Positions 1-12,500 of a DNA stretch of 64,000 nucleotides are shown one piece after another (the stretch's first letter is position 1; each line of letters begins with the position of its first letter). Below the pieces are notes generated by a model that was given only the letters and a program-made list of their open reading frames with translations, was not told where the DNA came from and did not search any database. The position numbers were made by a program, and so were the translations under genes. Source of the DNA: Linepithema humile. Lineage: Eukaryota > Arthropoda > Insecta > Hymenoptera > Formicidae. The stretch is taken from positions 1,798,001-1,862,000 of the forward strand of contig NC_090130.1 in assembly GCF_040581485.1 (NCBI RefSeq), in the 5' to 3' direction.

Positions 1-3000
1 GAAAATTCGACTTTTTCGAAAATTCGAAAATTGCGTTCAGAAACGACGAAAAAGTAACGGCTCAAAAAATCTGATTAATCATGCCAAATAGCGCCAAATT
101 TACGATAGAGTAACTTAATACATAATTAGCCTGCGCCGCGTTCGCACTACGTTCGGTCATTCATTGGATAAATGTATCGGTACTGTTTAATCGGATCACA
201 CCGACACGAGCGGTATATAAATTCTATATTATACATACGTGTACACAAACATATACATATATTATATTTACTACATGTTTTATTATTAATATCCATTTAA
301 GTCTAGCGAAATGCAGTTGTTGAACAGCAAGCGCTCGCGATCAAATAAAAAAAAAAAAAAAAAGATAATCGTTCCAGGAGACGAAAATAATTTCGCACGT
401 TATGTATAGACTCTACATATATGTCATGCAATTGAATATATGTGTTCGATTAAGTTTTCTAAAGCAAACCCCCTCCTACTGAGAACTCCACGTTGAGTTA
501 AGGAGACGCGAGTAATAATATGGCGAGTAAGTTTCCTCAATCTGCAGAATGCGCGAAATTATGATGCAATACAATGTCCCGAAACTTTTATTGTTACGTA
601 AATAAGATTTTCGTGAAATTATTGAATAAATAGCCAGAGGATTGAGGACATTTCTCGCAGCGTGTAATTGTAAGCGATGTAACGATAAACGAAGTCAGGC
701 CTGAATTATGTTGTAAACTTGAATAACGCAAATTAAAAAAAAAAAACATGTACGAACGAGAGAAGACGTCGTTTTCGCCGTAAATAGTTTGAAAAAGCTT
801 AGCAATATATCGAAACGGGATTTTGAAGAGGGTCAAGTGCCAAATAACTCGTTGCTAAGCTTGCCAGATAAATAATCGAATTGTTAAGAAAACTTTCGCG
901 TGTATGTCGTTTAAAACGTTGCGCTGTATATTCAGACACTCCGAAAAAATTTTATACCAAACTGGAATTAAATATTTACTTCCAGATTTACTCTATAGGA
1001 ATCCGATACATTCTACTCGTGAATTTTACGCTGTGTATTAAATTTCCAGCGTTTTTTGTTTGCTATCATATGACTTTTTTTATCTGTTTGCGTATTCTCT
1101 ATTTGTAATTTAAATCATGTAATATTCTATCTAAACAATTTTTAATTTTCAGAATTTTTAGAAGATAAAGCTGAAACTCTTAAGATATTAATGAAATACC
1201 TACACACAAAATTTTACTAAAAAGATGTTTAATAATTGATAAAGAAGCTATCGCTTCCAAGCATTTTTCCTCATAAAGCTTTTATCATGATTCAAAAAAG
1301 TTGAATATTTTAAATTCGAGAATAATTCATTATTGTTAATTGTAATCGAAGCGTTAATTATTTTTTAAGTGACTCTATTTTTAGTTTATTTAAATTTTTG
1401 TCTTTGTTATTCCAACTTGAAAATGATATTCTTCAAGAATTTGATATTATAAGTTCTGAGCGGGATTAATAGAGCCTTTTCTCATCCAAAACACGCGCAC
1501 ACGAATGGAATTCTCGCGTAAAAACATGCAAATGCAAAGAAATCGCTTTCAGACCAAAATAGGGTGCGGCATTTTTTCCAGAATTTTGAAATCTTATAAT
1601 AATCTTACTGCGTTACTTTTCACGAGACACGCTATCGATATTAGGTATAATAAATAGTTATGACCTATAATCAGTCTCGACGTAAAGTTTCTTCTAACTC
1701 GTTGAACGAGTAGATTTATGCTCTGCTTGCGATCTCAACGACTGTCGCGCGGTTTATCGCACGAAGTCGTGCAAATAGAACCTTTCTGGAAGCGATATAA
1801 TTTCTTTTCATGTTTATATGTGAAAAAAGGCACAATTGTAAAATCGTCAAAGATGCTATAAGTGTCACCTTCAATAATCGATAATAAAAAAAAAAAGAAG
1901 ATAAAACCACAGATTTTTATACAAATGTCACATTGAAGCGTTATACGTTAAATATATTCGAAGCAAAATTCGTGTTATGATTTTTATTAGAAAGAAGTAA
2001 AAAATGTTATTCCATTTCAACGAAGATTGTTTCTATCGTGTTAAGAAATGTCTAAAATAAATGATCGATTATATACCTGATGATGGCTCACACATGCTCC
2101 TCTTCGCATTTAATGATTGATCGATCACCGTTACGAATATGAGACGAAACTTATTAATGTACCTTTTTTCACTAAGATGACGATTATTTATCCTTGTTAA
2201 AGAGAAGAAAAACAAAAAAGACATGCTATAGCAAAATGTTGATATGATTGAGATGTTATTATTAACGTTATTAAGTGTAGATAGAAAGAAAAGAGCGAAC
2301 TTCGAACTAAGTAGACGTGAAGTGGTAGAGAGTCGCGAAAGTAAAGTCCAATTTTCATGATTAGCATATCGTCTGAGATGTTCCTTTCTTCTATGAAACT
2401 TAAATTGTTCCTTAATTTAAAAGAAAAATGTTACGAGTTAAAAAACTTGAGATTACTGTTATATGCATATTTAATATATATTGTCATAAATTAAATATGT
2501 TTTATATAATTACTATAATTAAAGATGCATAATGCTTATTATTATTGTATGTAATTAAAATATGTAAAATTATTATTATTTTGTATTTCGGACTTTCTTC
2601 CACACACATCCGCAGCCAATCAAGTTTTAGAATGCACGTCCGTTGTATCGGATTGGCTTCTCATCGACGAAAGTAACAGCGCAATTAATAATAACTTTTC
2701 CGAATATATTCGAGAGCCGTAAGAAATCTTATGAGGGTATGTAATGCGAAATCTGTGGCTTCTAACCATTTTATAGTAACATAAATTGCGAGGGAAACTT
2801 CGAGGAAACCTTGTAAGCCGCATCTCTTGGATAAGGCTACTATTAAAGTACGATATAATATATACTTGACTCTCGTTTTAACATTGTGTTTATTCTTAAA
2901 TATCCTTTTCCTCCCTTTTATTCTGCTTATAATAAAGATAAATTCAAACTTCACAAAACTGTAGTCTTTAATTCTATATAGTAGTTTCTTCAATATATTG

Positions 3001-3181
3001 ATTTTATAGAAATAATATATATAGTAATAAATACGAATTTTTTAATATATTTGATGTGAAAAGCTATTTATTCACATCAAATTGTTGTGTTAACAAATAC
3101 AACAAATGTTGCAAATGTTTAAAGATTTCCATAAAACACGGACCTTTGAAATCATGCAAGTATAATAAATGAATAACTCAC
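1..3181. other. AT-rich stretch without a gene
   Basis: Mostly A+T-rich sequence with many short homopolymer runs (for example a poly-A run near 346-363). Reading frames are short and show no domain, signal peptide or convincing splice signals. Any further exons of the candidate gene at 3182-4172 would lie here on the minus strand, but I could not place one. I see nothing else supportable. Confidence 0.6.
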
Positions 3182-3219
3182 CGGTCGTTGTATCTTAACT
3201 AGTACGCCTTCAGCAGTAC
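3182..3219 (-). CDS. candidate third exon of small secreted-protein gene, copy A
   Basis: A 38-nt minus-strand segment lies between a good acceptor (TTTTTTCAG) and a strong donor (GTGAGT). It reads GTAEGVLVKIQRP when joined in phase 1 to the exon at 3496-3681. Its best support is comparative: the plus strand at 5904-5942 carries the same segment between the same kinds of splice site, and the intron sequence just beyond the donor is also similar. The copy at 5904 has one extra base and a shifted frame; this one is open. Function unknown, and the terminal exon was not found. Confidence 0.35.
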
Positions 3220-3495
3220 CTGAAAAAATTAATATATATTTTAGTTGTTATAAATTATCATATACTTTATGCATTTTGATTATTTGGTTAAAACATAATT
3301 TAATGCAGTAAATTGCATGGACAAATATTTAAAAAATTCAATAAATATTTAATTAATGTTATAATAAATAAATATTTTAATTTATATTCTTAAATATTTT
3401 ACAAATATTTAATAAATGCAAATTGTAATTGCATATAAGTGTATTATTGTGCAATAATGTACATGTTTAAATAATGAACAAATAATTATATTCAC

Positions 3496-3681
3496 CAATT
3501 AAGATATTGCAGTTTGCTCCAGAAGTTACCGCAGAATTCAGCTTAGGTTCCTTCACATCAACTCCATCGAAGAATCGATAAATATTAAAATCACACTTTT
3601 CATTAGTTATCGCACTACCGAGCAAAAACCGACTCGCACGATTTGCATATGCAAAAATTGCGAAGTTACGTTGCAAATATG
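3496..3681 (-). CDS. candidate second exon of small secreted-protein gene, copy A
   Basis: This minus-strand open segment ends in NSAVTSGANCNILI followed by a donor (GTGAAT). Its distal part aligns with plus-strand 5530-5648, which ends in ANCNTLI before a GTAAGT donor, so the exon end is conserved between copies. The acceptor is my choice: the AG before 3681 is the one that gives phase 1 and keeps the frame open, and it has only a weak pyrimidine tract. The segment 3681 to about 3600 has no clear counterpart in copy C, so the true exon may be shorter. A conserved cysteine and no known domain are visible. Confidence 0.25.
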
Positions 3682-3979
3682 CTAAATCGCGAAACATACT
3701 TTGTAACACAACCCGTTCACGCACATAATTACCATTATTTTACACATTCCGTAATTTAACTCTGTACCTATATTCAGAATGAATAAGATAAAGAACGATA
3801 TTTTGACGATTGAGCTAATGTCGTTAGGCTGGACACATGCATAACTGCGTTGTTTTCATTCAATTCCAATCAGCTAAAATAATAATATGCTATATTTAAT
3901 AAAATATTTATGCGCAAAATCTTTTAACATATGTAAGACATGTTTTGGATACTTATGAAATCCAAATTTGTATACTTAC

Positions 3980-4172
3980 TAAAATTGTAACCGCGTTGAT
4001 CCACGGTCCGGCCATCCGACGATCGCTCATCGCAAGCATCCGCGGTAAACATCACGTTCCGGCAATCGCCCGTCACTTTAATCGACACTCCCGATAAAAC
4101 TCCGCGAGAGTTATGCATGTTTACTATTAGTATGGCAATTATTACGACTAAAATACACGAGAAACAGTACAT
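3980..4172 (-). CDS. candidate first exon of unrecognised small secreted protein, copy A
   Basis: The reading frame starts at ATG 4172 with MYCFSCILVVIIAILIVN, a hydrophobic stretch that looks like a signal peptide or anchor. It is followed by a polar part with two cysteines (VTGDCRNVMF, then TADACDERSSDG) ending at GYNF. A strong donor (GTAAGTATA) follows in phase 1. Two related copies lie next to it: a tandem copy at about 4405-5065 with a lost start codon and a deletion, and an inverted copy from about 5075. The donor is conserved in the inverted copy. I do not recognise the family. A secreted or membrane-anchored product is inferred from the N-terminus only. If intact, this is the only functional member here. 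Confidence 0.4.
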
Positions 4173-4211
4173 TTGTAAAACGGTTTGCAAGTCGACACAA
4201 ACTACAAGAAA

Positions 4212-4217
4212 CTTATA
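4212..4217 (-). promoter_or_regulatory. possible TATA box of copy A
   Basis: Minus-strand TATAAG lies 40 bp upstream of the ATG at 4172, which would leave a very short leader. In the neighbouring tandem copy the matching position reads TTAAGC, so the box is lost there together with the start codon. Position and motif are the only evidence. Confidence 0.25.
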
Positions 4218-4404
4218 CGGTCGGTCAATAGAGTGCGCAAGGATCAGTAAAGTAGCGGCCTCTATTTTATCGGCCGCATGAGTTTGTTCTGATTTGTGCC
4301 GAATACTAATTGTAAGCGCAAACGCTGTACAAAACGTAAATTGTTTAATCGTATTTTGTCTGTAATAATCGCGTAGTAAATATATGCATATACTTAAAAC
4401 AAGG

Positions 4405-5065
4405 AAGATAAAGAACGATATTTTAGCGGTTCCGCCAATGTCGTCAAATTAGAAACATGCACAACAATTGCGTTGTTTTCGTTCAACTCTAACCAGCTAA
4501 AATAGTAATTTGCTATATTTAATAGAACGTTTATCCGGCGTAAAATTTTTTAGCATATGTAAGACATATTTCGGATATTTATAACATTCAAATCTGTATA
4601 CCCATTGAAACTTGTAAACTCGTAACCTAATTGACCCACGGCAAACGCCCGTCACTTTAATCGACACTCCCGGTAAAAATCCGAAATAATTATATATGTT
4701 TGCTACTAATGCGGTAATAATTACGGCTAAAATACACGATAAACATTCAACGCTTATAAAACGATTCGCGCTGTGCCTTCCGACACGAACTGCAAGAAGC
4801 TTAACAGTCGGTCCAATAGAGTGCGCAGCGATCAAGAAAGGTAGCGTCTATTCTACTATGCTTTTATACCAGTTGTATTTCGCGGGCTATAGCGCTAAAT
4901 ATTTTTAACCATAGCCTTGAATATTTTCTCCAACAAAAAAAATCTATTCTACCAATCGCATAAGTTCCGATTTGTGTCGAATCATGAGCGCGAACGTCGA
5001 AAGGTAAATTGTAAAATCATGTATTTTGTCTGTAATAATCGCATGGAGCACTAAATATACGGTAA
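4405..5065 (-). pseudogene. tandem copy B of the small secreted-protein locus, decayed
   Basis: This is a diverged direct repeat of about 3784-4400, recognisable through flanking sequence, first exon and intron. The shared landmarks include AAGATAAAGAACGATATTTT near the left end, the phrase TTTAATCGACACTCCCG, and TATTTTGTCTGTAATAATCGC near the right end. In the exon the start codon of copy A is replaced by GTT. After GVSIKVTGVCRG about 45 bases are missing, which removes the region with the second cysteine and the donor. An AT-rich insertion near 4860-4945 splits the upstream part. I call it a pseudogene. Confidence 0.5.
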
Positions 5066-5074
5066 CTATTGCGA

Positions 5075-5942
5075 ATTTTTGTCGGGAGTGTCGATTAAAG
5101 TGATGGGCAACTGCCGGAACATGTTTTTTATCGCGGATGCTTACGGTGAGCGATGTCGATTGTCGGATGGCCGGACCGTTACTTCAAATAGGTTACAATT
5201 TCAGTGAGTATATTTAGATGTCGTAAATATCCAAAATATGTCTTTCATATGTTAAGAAATTTTGCGCGCAGTAAACATTTTACTAAATATAATATATTAT
5301 CATTTTAGCTGGCTGGAATTGAAAGAAGGCAAAGCGATGTTTATGTGTCCTGCCTGACGACAATGATGCAACTGTCAAAATATCATTCTTTATTTCTTTC
5401 GTTCTAAGTATGTGTACAGTGTTGAATCACGAAATATGTGCGTGAATGTATCGTGGCATAAGCGCGTTTTGTGTATCGCGGCGTAACAAATAATTTGTGT
5501 ATATCTGAAGTGCGGATCAATTTTGTTTAATAATGTGAATAACTAACAATAGTGTAGATTTCTGATATTCGAAGCAGCGATGGAAGCGATGCAGAGAAGT
5601 CTAAAGCAAGTTCCGCAGCGGGTAGAGCAAACTGCAATACTTTAATTAGTAAGTATAATTATTAGTAAGTATAATTATTTATTTATTATTTAAATATGTA
5701 GAAATAATTATGATAATATCTATATCAAATTTATTTTTATTTTTTATATATTAATTTATTTTTATTAAAAATGTTAAAAAATATTTATTAAAGCATATAT
5801 ATTATTATATTAATGAAATATTTATTAAGTTTTTTAAAGTTTCTATTTTTGTAAATTTTTGTATGGAATTATATTTTAATTAAAATTATAATAATTTTTT
5901 TAGATACAGCTGAAAGCGTATTTAGTTAAGGTACAACGACTG
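5075..5942 (+). pseudogene. inverted copy C of the small secreted-protein locus, decayed
   Basis: On the plus strand, a segment near 5085-5203 encodes a counterpart of the polar part of copy A (SGVSIKVMGNCRN) up to a GTGAGT donor. A second segment ends at 5648 in ANCNTLI before GTAAGT, and a third at 5904-5942 lies between TTTTTTTAG and GTGAGT. The order and spacing mirror copy A, so the whole exon-intron unit was duplicated in inverted orientation. No signal-peptide exon start is visible. There is a one-base length change before the first donor and another in the third exon that brings a stop into frame. The second exon's donor is duplicated in a 16-bp tandem repeat. Probably non-functional. 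Confidence 0.45.
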
Positions 5943-7686
5943 GTGAGTCATTTATTATTGCATATTTATACTTGCATAATTATGAAAAATACTAATATTA
6001 TTTACTATCTTTTTATTTGTCAATTTTTATTATACTGCTGAGACCAGATTTGGACAATCATATTTGTTGTCTGCAATTTTTACAAATAAATAATAGTACA
6101 ATATGTAAAATTAGTTTGCATTTTAACAGCAAAATTTTTTAAATTTTGTATATTATAATTAAAATAGGTAGTAAATATTTTATGCAGCATTCCAATTAAT
6201 TTATATTATGTTTGCTGGCAACGATTACATCTATCTTATTCTTCTTGATTATCTAACTTTTTTCTAGACTATCAATATGTATCAATAGCTTAATTTGAAG
6301 TAAAACAAATCCTCAAGTTAAATTCCTTGAAATTTAATAAATTTTTTATTAGGAGAGACTTTTCAAATAATTATTTTATTATTAATCAAAATAGAAATAA
6401 AAAATAAAAATATATTTTTTGCATTTCTAAGACTTTTTCAACTTATATAACTTAACAAAATTTTTTACAAAAGTGCAAATTCCGTCAAGTTAATAAAAAA
6501 GTTTTTCTTATTAAATAAAAATTTTGAGATTTTAAATAAAATAAGAATAATTAAATGATAAAAGTTTAATTGCCTTTGTGTTTAAACTATTACAATTAAA
6601 ATTACACTAATAAATATTTTAATCAGTTTTTAGATTTTACAATTGTTATTTGTTACAATTTAGTATAATATTTTACAGTACAAATGTATGTCTTGCCATA
6701 AACTCAGCAACAAATTAAATACTACTAATAGAGATAATAGAGATAAAGGAAATTGTGTAGTAAAGAGTGCTGTATGTATATTGAGTTGCATTATGTTACA
6801 TAATTAAATTCGAATATTATTGAGCCATATTCCTGATCTACAGTTTGTGAATATAGCACAGACGTGTATCGAACAGTAATATCGTTTATCGACAATGTTG
6901 GAAAGTGCATTTGGCTATGTAATTTCAACTGTCTGCTCTTTCAGACTCACCCAGTTTTTCCTCTGATAGCGTAGAAAACGCAATATCCATCTGTTATCAA
7001 TGTAGCTTGTTTCTTTTATTTTCCATGATAAATAAAATAAATATTCTTCTCTTGATTATGATTACATTATCAAAAATATAAAAACTATATAATTTTATAT
7101 ATTATTTTATTTATAAAATAAATCTAAATTGGCGCTTAAATGAATAAACAAATAACAATTGACTTCATTTATTCATAAAATAAAAATCCATTACTTTGCA
7201 CAAATTTTAATTTACAAAATTGTGATTGCTATTATGTTGCTAATATGACTTTATTACATTTCTAAAAATTAATGAATTAAACGCTTGAGTAATTTAACTT
7301 GAGGATTTAACAATTTAATAACTTAAAACACAATTATTTATTTGTAATATTTAATGCAATACTTACAAACTAATATCTATTTTACATTGCTTTGATATAT
7401 AAATTCAATGTAAATATGATATATTATTTGATATATACATATATTATTATACACTGTACAGGTAAGTATTATTATTTCCTTATTTTGGGCGCATACACAA
7501 ATGTATATCTAAATTTTTAACCAATTATTGTTTTTATGCAAATTGTACGCTTTATTATGTAACAAGCAATTCTCTATTCTGAAAAGTCATGAATTTCTAC
7601 GAATGAATATTTTTGAGCTGTTGTCCGAGAAACTATTCGTCATAAACCATCCCTCTGTACTCGATATCTTATCACATATTCCTCAG
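5943..7686. other. AT-rich stretch without a gene
   Basis: Very A+T-rich with short poorly structured frames. It holds the intron-like sequence after copy C and nothing else I can support. The last 25 bases form a good pyrimidine-rich acceptor context (TATTCCTCAG) leading into the GC-rich island. Confidence 0.55.
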
Positions 7687-7814
7687 AATGTCATAGTGGA
7701 CCACAAGATCATTTTGGTGGTCGCTATGCGCCTCCTATCATGCAGGATCGTAGCAGATGGCACTTTGGCGAAGCCATCCCCGCATCTTCGGGACGGAAGC
7801 GAAGCGGTCGGGAT
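7687..7814 (+). CDS. possible isolated exon, unrecognised
   Basis: A pyrimidine-rich acceptor ending at 7686 is followed by an open frame reading CHSGPQDHFGGRYAPPIM, then a tryptophan- and glycine-containing part, then GRKRSGRD before a possible donor (GTAAAT). The frame stays open to about 7991 if not spliced. The basic GRKR site and glycine content recall a peptide precursor, but I match it to no known family and see no signal peptide. The whole island 7690-8450 is much more GC-rich than its surroundings. Neighbouring frames hold other open pieces broken by stops, so this may also be a decayed coding sequence or transposon remnant. Confidence 0.2.
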
Positions 7815-9412
7815 GTAAATTCGATTGGAGGCACCGGCTACGCCGGAATACTCTTATTTCCGAAGATCCTAAGGGGTGGGCGTGAGCGACACGGTAGGGA
7901 GGGTCTCGTGTCCTCCAGCTCGTCCTCCTGGCTTTCCTCGGCGGAAGGATGCCTCTGGGAGCGCCGCTTATATCGAGTTAGAGCCGTTTGAATACAGACA
8001 CGCTCCTCCGGCTTGGAAGGGGCCCGCCAAGCTGCCGTAGATATCGCAGGATCAAAAGTTGATACGACCTCTCTCGCGCGACTTCAAGCTATCCTTATAT
8101 GATTACCCGAGGACCTCCTACCACCGGCGTTTCCTCTCCCGGCGAAAGGGTATCGGCGCAGCCCTCCTTCACAACCCACCTCCCTTGTCGCCATCTTAAG
8201 ACCGATGCACTAGTCCCGCACGACGCGTAGAATACTTAAGGATCCGTGTCTTCCGCGACTCCTACCACCCCATCCGCGGCGACCTCCATCTTCCCCGGGC
8301 TAGGCGGCTGGAATGACGTGTAGTACGCATAAAGTATTCCTAGGAGACGATCCGTTTCGAAACTGAGTTACGGCTGCTACGTGGTCCAGGCGGCGATACG
8401 GTCCGCGACATCGATGAGGTCGATCACGGAATTATGCACGGTACCGCGGAAAGAACGAGGGATGATTATATTTCCATTTGCCGGCGACAGAATGTTACGC
8501 GTGGGAGCGATAAATGCGAGCAAGCGGAAAAAAACTTGAGATCGGAAAAGAGATGTTCTCTCAATAGTTATTCTCTTGAGGAGGGGGGGAGGGGGATTAG
8601 ACTCAATATCTTAGTTTTAATTGAACCTTTAAGTAAAATCAGGAAAATTAACAATGTAAAATAGAGGGTGAAGTTGATGAAAGCATTGAATAAACATTAT
8701 GAGACGAAGAATAATCACTGTAATAAAATTGATGAGATTGATTTCAGATATTTGAATTTTTTTATATCAAGAGTTTTATTTCTGAAATATTTTCATTTTC
8801 TAAGTATTATTTGTAGATTTATATATTTTTAAAATAAATAAATAAATCTGAAGTTATCACAATAGATCAAACTTTATTGTGTTATAATGCATAACGATGT
8901 CTAATCGCTAAAATTAAGCAATGTTGAGTTAACACTAGGACAGAAAAATTGCTGAGATTGTCGTTGAAATAAATTTTTCTCTTATATTTTTATTCCTTTA
9001 GATTTAATTAATTTTCTATACTTAAAATTAAAAAATAATTTTATATTATTAATATGGAAAATTTTTTCTTAAAATACGTAATTTATATTGTAATCTATGC
9101 GCTCAATACAATAATCTAATTCGTCTCATAATGTTTACATGTTTACATCGGTGTGTTGTCGTCACGTAAAACATCGCACGAAGAAGCGAGAGTTAAGATA
9201 CCGAAGAGGCGAGCAGGACTCGTTGATCCTATCTTATCAATGATGCAGTCGAAAGAGATACACGATGCTACGGTTGCTTCAGCGAGGCACGATGCATGTC
9301 CTTGGGGGTCGATTTCGCCGAGGACGACACAGGATCGACGAATAATCACTTTTCCGAAGTATCCTCTGGCCAACATTCCCGTGGATAGCCACCCGCGTCC
9401 GTAGATAATCAT
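7815..9412. other. GC-rich island tail, then AT-rich sequence
   Basis: From 7815 to about 8450 the sequence stays GC-rich. Pieces of open frame (for example KDASGSAAYIELEPFEYRH, about 7950-8010) end at stops and cannot be joined by obvious splice sites. From 8640 to 9120 the sequence is AT-rich with nothing recognisable. From 9143 to 9412 three frames happen to be open on both strands, which argues for composition rather than a gene. Confidence 0.4.
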
Positions 9413-9553
9413 TTATTCAGGATGGGTAATGAATCGGACGCCCATGGGATCGTCGTCATCGCCTTCGTGTGGATCGTCAAGTCTATTCGTGAATTTTCGT
9501 TGATTTCCGAAGACTTGCTCAAACGCTTTATAGTCGGCCGGAAATGGCAATTG

Positions 9554-12500
9554 TTACAGTATATATATATAGGCTGTTTCTTTTTGTTCATTTATCTTAT
9601 GTGCGACTCCTCCGATCAATCTGAAATTTATTTTTTCTCAATGGAAATAGCTTTTATTGAAGCTTTCCCGATTTCAGTTTAAATTGATCAAAATCTATCT
9701 TTAGTCATCTTAATTTCAACTTGAGCCGATCTTAATGCAATTAAATATTTTGATATTACATTGATAAAGTACAGGAAACAATTTTTTTTTTTTTTTGCGA
9801 CACTTTGTGTTGCGAATGGATCCATTACGAAGATCCACAATGTTGTACGAACCCATGCAAGAATTCAATCGATCTCTGACTGTATTAAGTCAGTCCGGCC
9901 GGAGACGCTTGATTGATCGCCTGAACGCGCGACGTGCCCTTTTCTTCCTCACAGGCGTAAGCGACCATTTGTTTTCCTCTTCCCGCTTTCCATGCAGAGC
10001 TATTTGTTTAAAGTCGTGCGGTACGGAAGAAAGAGAGAGTCGCCTCGTTTATTAGAGAAGCCTACTGACAAATGGCTGCATCCGTGACAGCCCGTCGCCT
10101 GGTCGATTGAAGGTCAGACAATTTACAGAAAAAAAAAAACAGAAAAATTTACCTCACAGCTCATTATTGTTACAGTTGAACGCGATATAGGCAAATTAAT
10201 TTGAAAGCATTTGACAATTTCTGAGAAACTAAGCGATTCTTACCGGATGCTACGCCAACCGAATTGACGAGAGAGCGTGTTCGCGCGAATTGCTTACCAT
10301 CCGACTTACGTAGCTCTAACTACAAATGATTGTGAACAAAATTACGCTTGTTCCTGTACGTAGCCGTCAACGGAAGGAACATATCTCCGTCACGATCTGC
10401 GCGTGGAACGAATTAACCCGCGGCACGCAACGCACGAAAATTGCATGAACCGCGCGAGTTCCCTAATCTCCCTCTCAAAAATTCCATTAGCCGCGCAGTG
10501 TCCGACGATAATTGGACATCGACGTTTTTTAATCCGGTTGACCCGCGCAAATGCAACTGACGTGCAAATCCACGCAGTATTCGGGACACATCTGCGCAAA
10601 ATGAGATTTTAGTATTCGGTTGTTTAAAAGTTAACGCGCAGAAAAGTAAAAAAAAAAAAAGAAACGGGAAAAGTGCGTTATTTGCAGCATTATGGCATTA
10701 TAAAAATATATAATATTTTGCAAACTTTTAATTTTAAAATAGTATCTTCATAGAAGAAGGAATGTTAAGCATAATCGTGTGCTGCGTTGAAAGAATGCGG
10801 CAATGTATAGAAATGTGCGTTGTTTTTCCGATGTAATAATGATGAAAACAAATAGGCAGACATCATGACATTTACCATTTTCTGAAGCAATTTAAGAGGA
10901 TTGTTTAGCCAGATTAAGAATAATTACGTATGTATCATAGTGCAAGTCGACGGAGCATTGTGAACTGTTAAATTGATTAATATTGATGCGCATGAAAGAC
11001 AGCTCTGATTAAATGAACGAAACGTATGATTTAGACAAAGTCGATAATGATCAGTCTTAATTTTCCTTAGTCCTTTTACGCATGACTAAAAAAAAAAAAA
11101 AAGTTGACCTACGCCTATTCAACGGTATTTTCCATCGACCGTTGATTGCGTCGACGCGTGTCTTTGCGCCGTAGCGTCGAGATCAACCCTAAAGAATTGC
11201 CATGCGATCATATTTCCCTCCGTCCTCCAGCGGACACATCCGTACGTCGGATCCTCGCGCCACTACATCACTCAGAGTTGTCACAGGCCGGGACAGGTTA
11301 CGACGTCCTCGGTTTCCACCAATTTGGCGACACGCTCGCGCTTTCGCGAACCCGGGCCGAGTTATTGCACGGACGACGCGCAGGACGGGGGTTGTAAATA
11401 ATATGGAAAACCGCGGGGTGGTATAAGAGGGCTGCGACCCACTCCATCGAGCGCTCTGACATTCCGCGCGAATGCGCACGTGTGTACGTTCGGCAAGGAC
11501 ACGGGAAAAGGAATACGAAAAAGAAAACGGAGCGATCGTGAGATGAGGAGGGGAGATTCGAAAAGAGGTTGGGGGGCGGAAAGGACGCGACGGTTCGGGA
11601 TAGCGGCGCTTCTGACTGGCGGTATATACGCTTACGGTGACTCGAGTCGCCATATTTCAAAGTGGGGCATCCTCCGAGGGGCCGTGAATACCTTAATAGT
11701 CATAAGGTGTATCCGCATACGCGCGGTATATGGAGTTGTCCCCTAAAACGTATTCGAACGTTCCATAGTCGGCAGCTGCGCGGGATGATACGGCTCTGGG
11801 CGGCTATTCTCCGCAAGGATACGACTAGTAGGAGCGCAGACGACACAGGAAGAGCGTCGCTACGTACGCGCTAAAGCAGTTATGCCACCGCGGAAATTGC
11901 AATAGCCGGGGATACGTGCGATTGAAATTCGCGGCGGGGCGATGCGAAGTATTACGACCGCGCGGTACTTCACAAAATTGTTCGGATAATTCTCGACGTA
12001 ACTCGCAGATCGCGCGTTAGCGAGGCTCGTCGCTGCAATCCAGGGAAAGCTATTATCCCTGCGTCGCGGAGAGAGTAGCAGTAGCGCAGATTAATCAGGC
12101 AGAATTACAAATTAATTATTTTTTCACCCCTGTATTAATTGTAATAAATCTGTCTTGCGAGTGTTTCATCCATATCTCACGTACGTTTGCGCACGGCGCG
12201 GTGCTTTAATAATGAGGGGCTCTCTATTACTCAATGGCTATTAGGAAGAACGCGGGGTGGCTTTCGGTTCCACTCGCTTCACGGTGCAATCGGTTAATCA
12301 CCGCTCTCTCTCATTCCCGGCCGGCACGGCCTGAGACAAGGTTTAAGCGCCGACGTAGCCGCGCGCCCTTCGGCCCACCCACCGGTCCCCATATCAATTA
12401 ATCTTACCCAGAATGCAATAACTGTCCAATCTGCTCCCGTGGCTGCGTCATGGTGTCGTGCAGTCTGTGCTGTAATGTCCTGCCGCTTTCTCCGTCTCTC

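Noticed and set aside
11146..11874. Overlapping frames of 70-154 codons on both strands
   Set aside because: CpG-rich composition, arginine/serine/proline-dominated products, no domain, no splice context; expected by chance.
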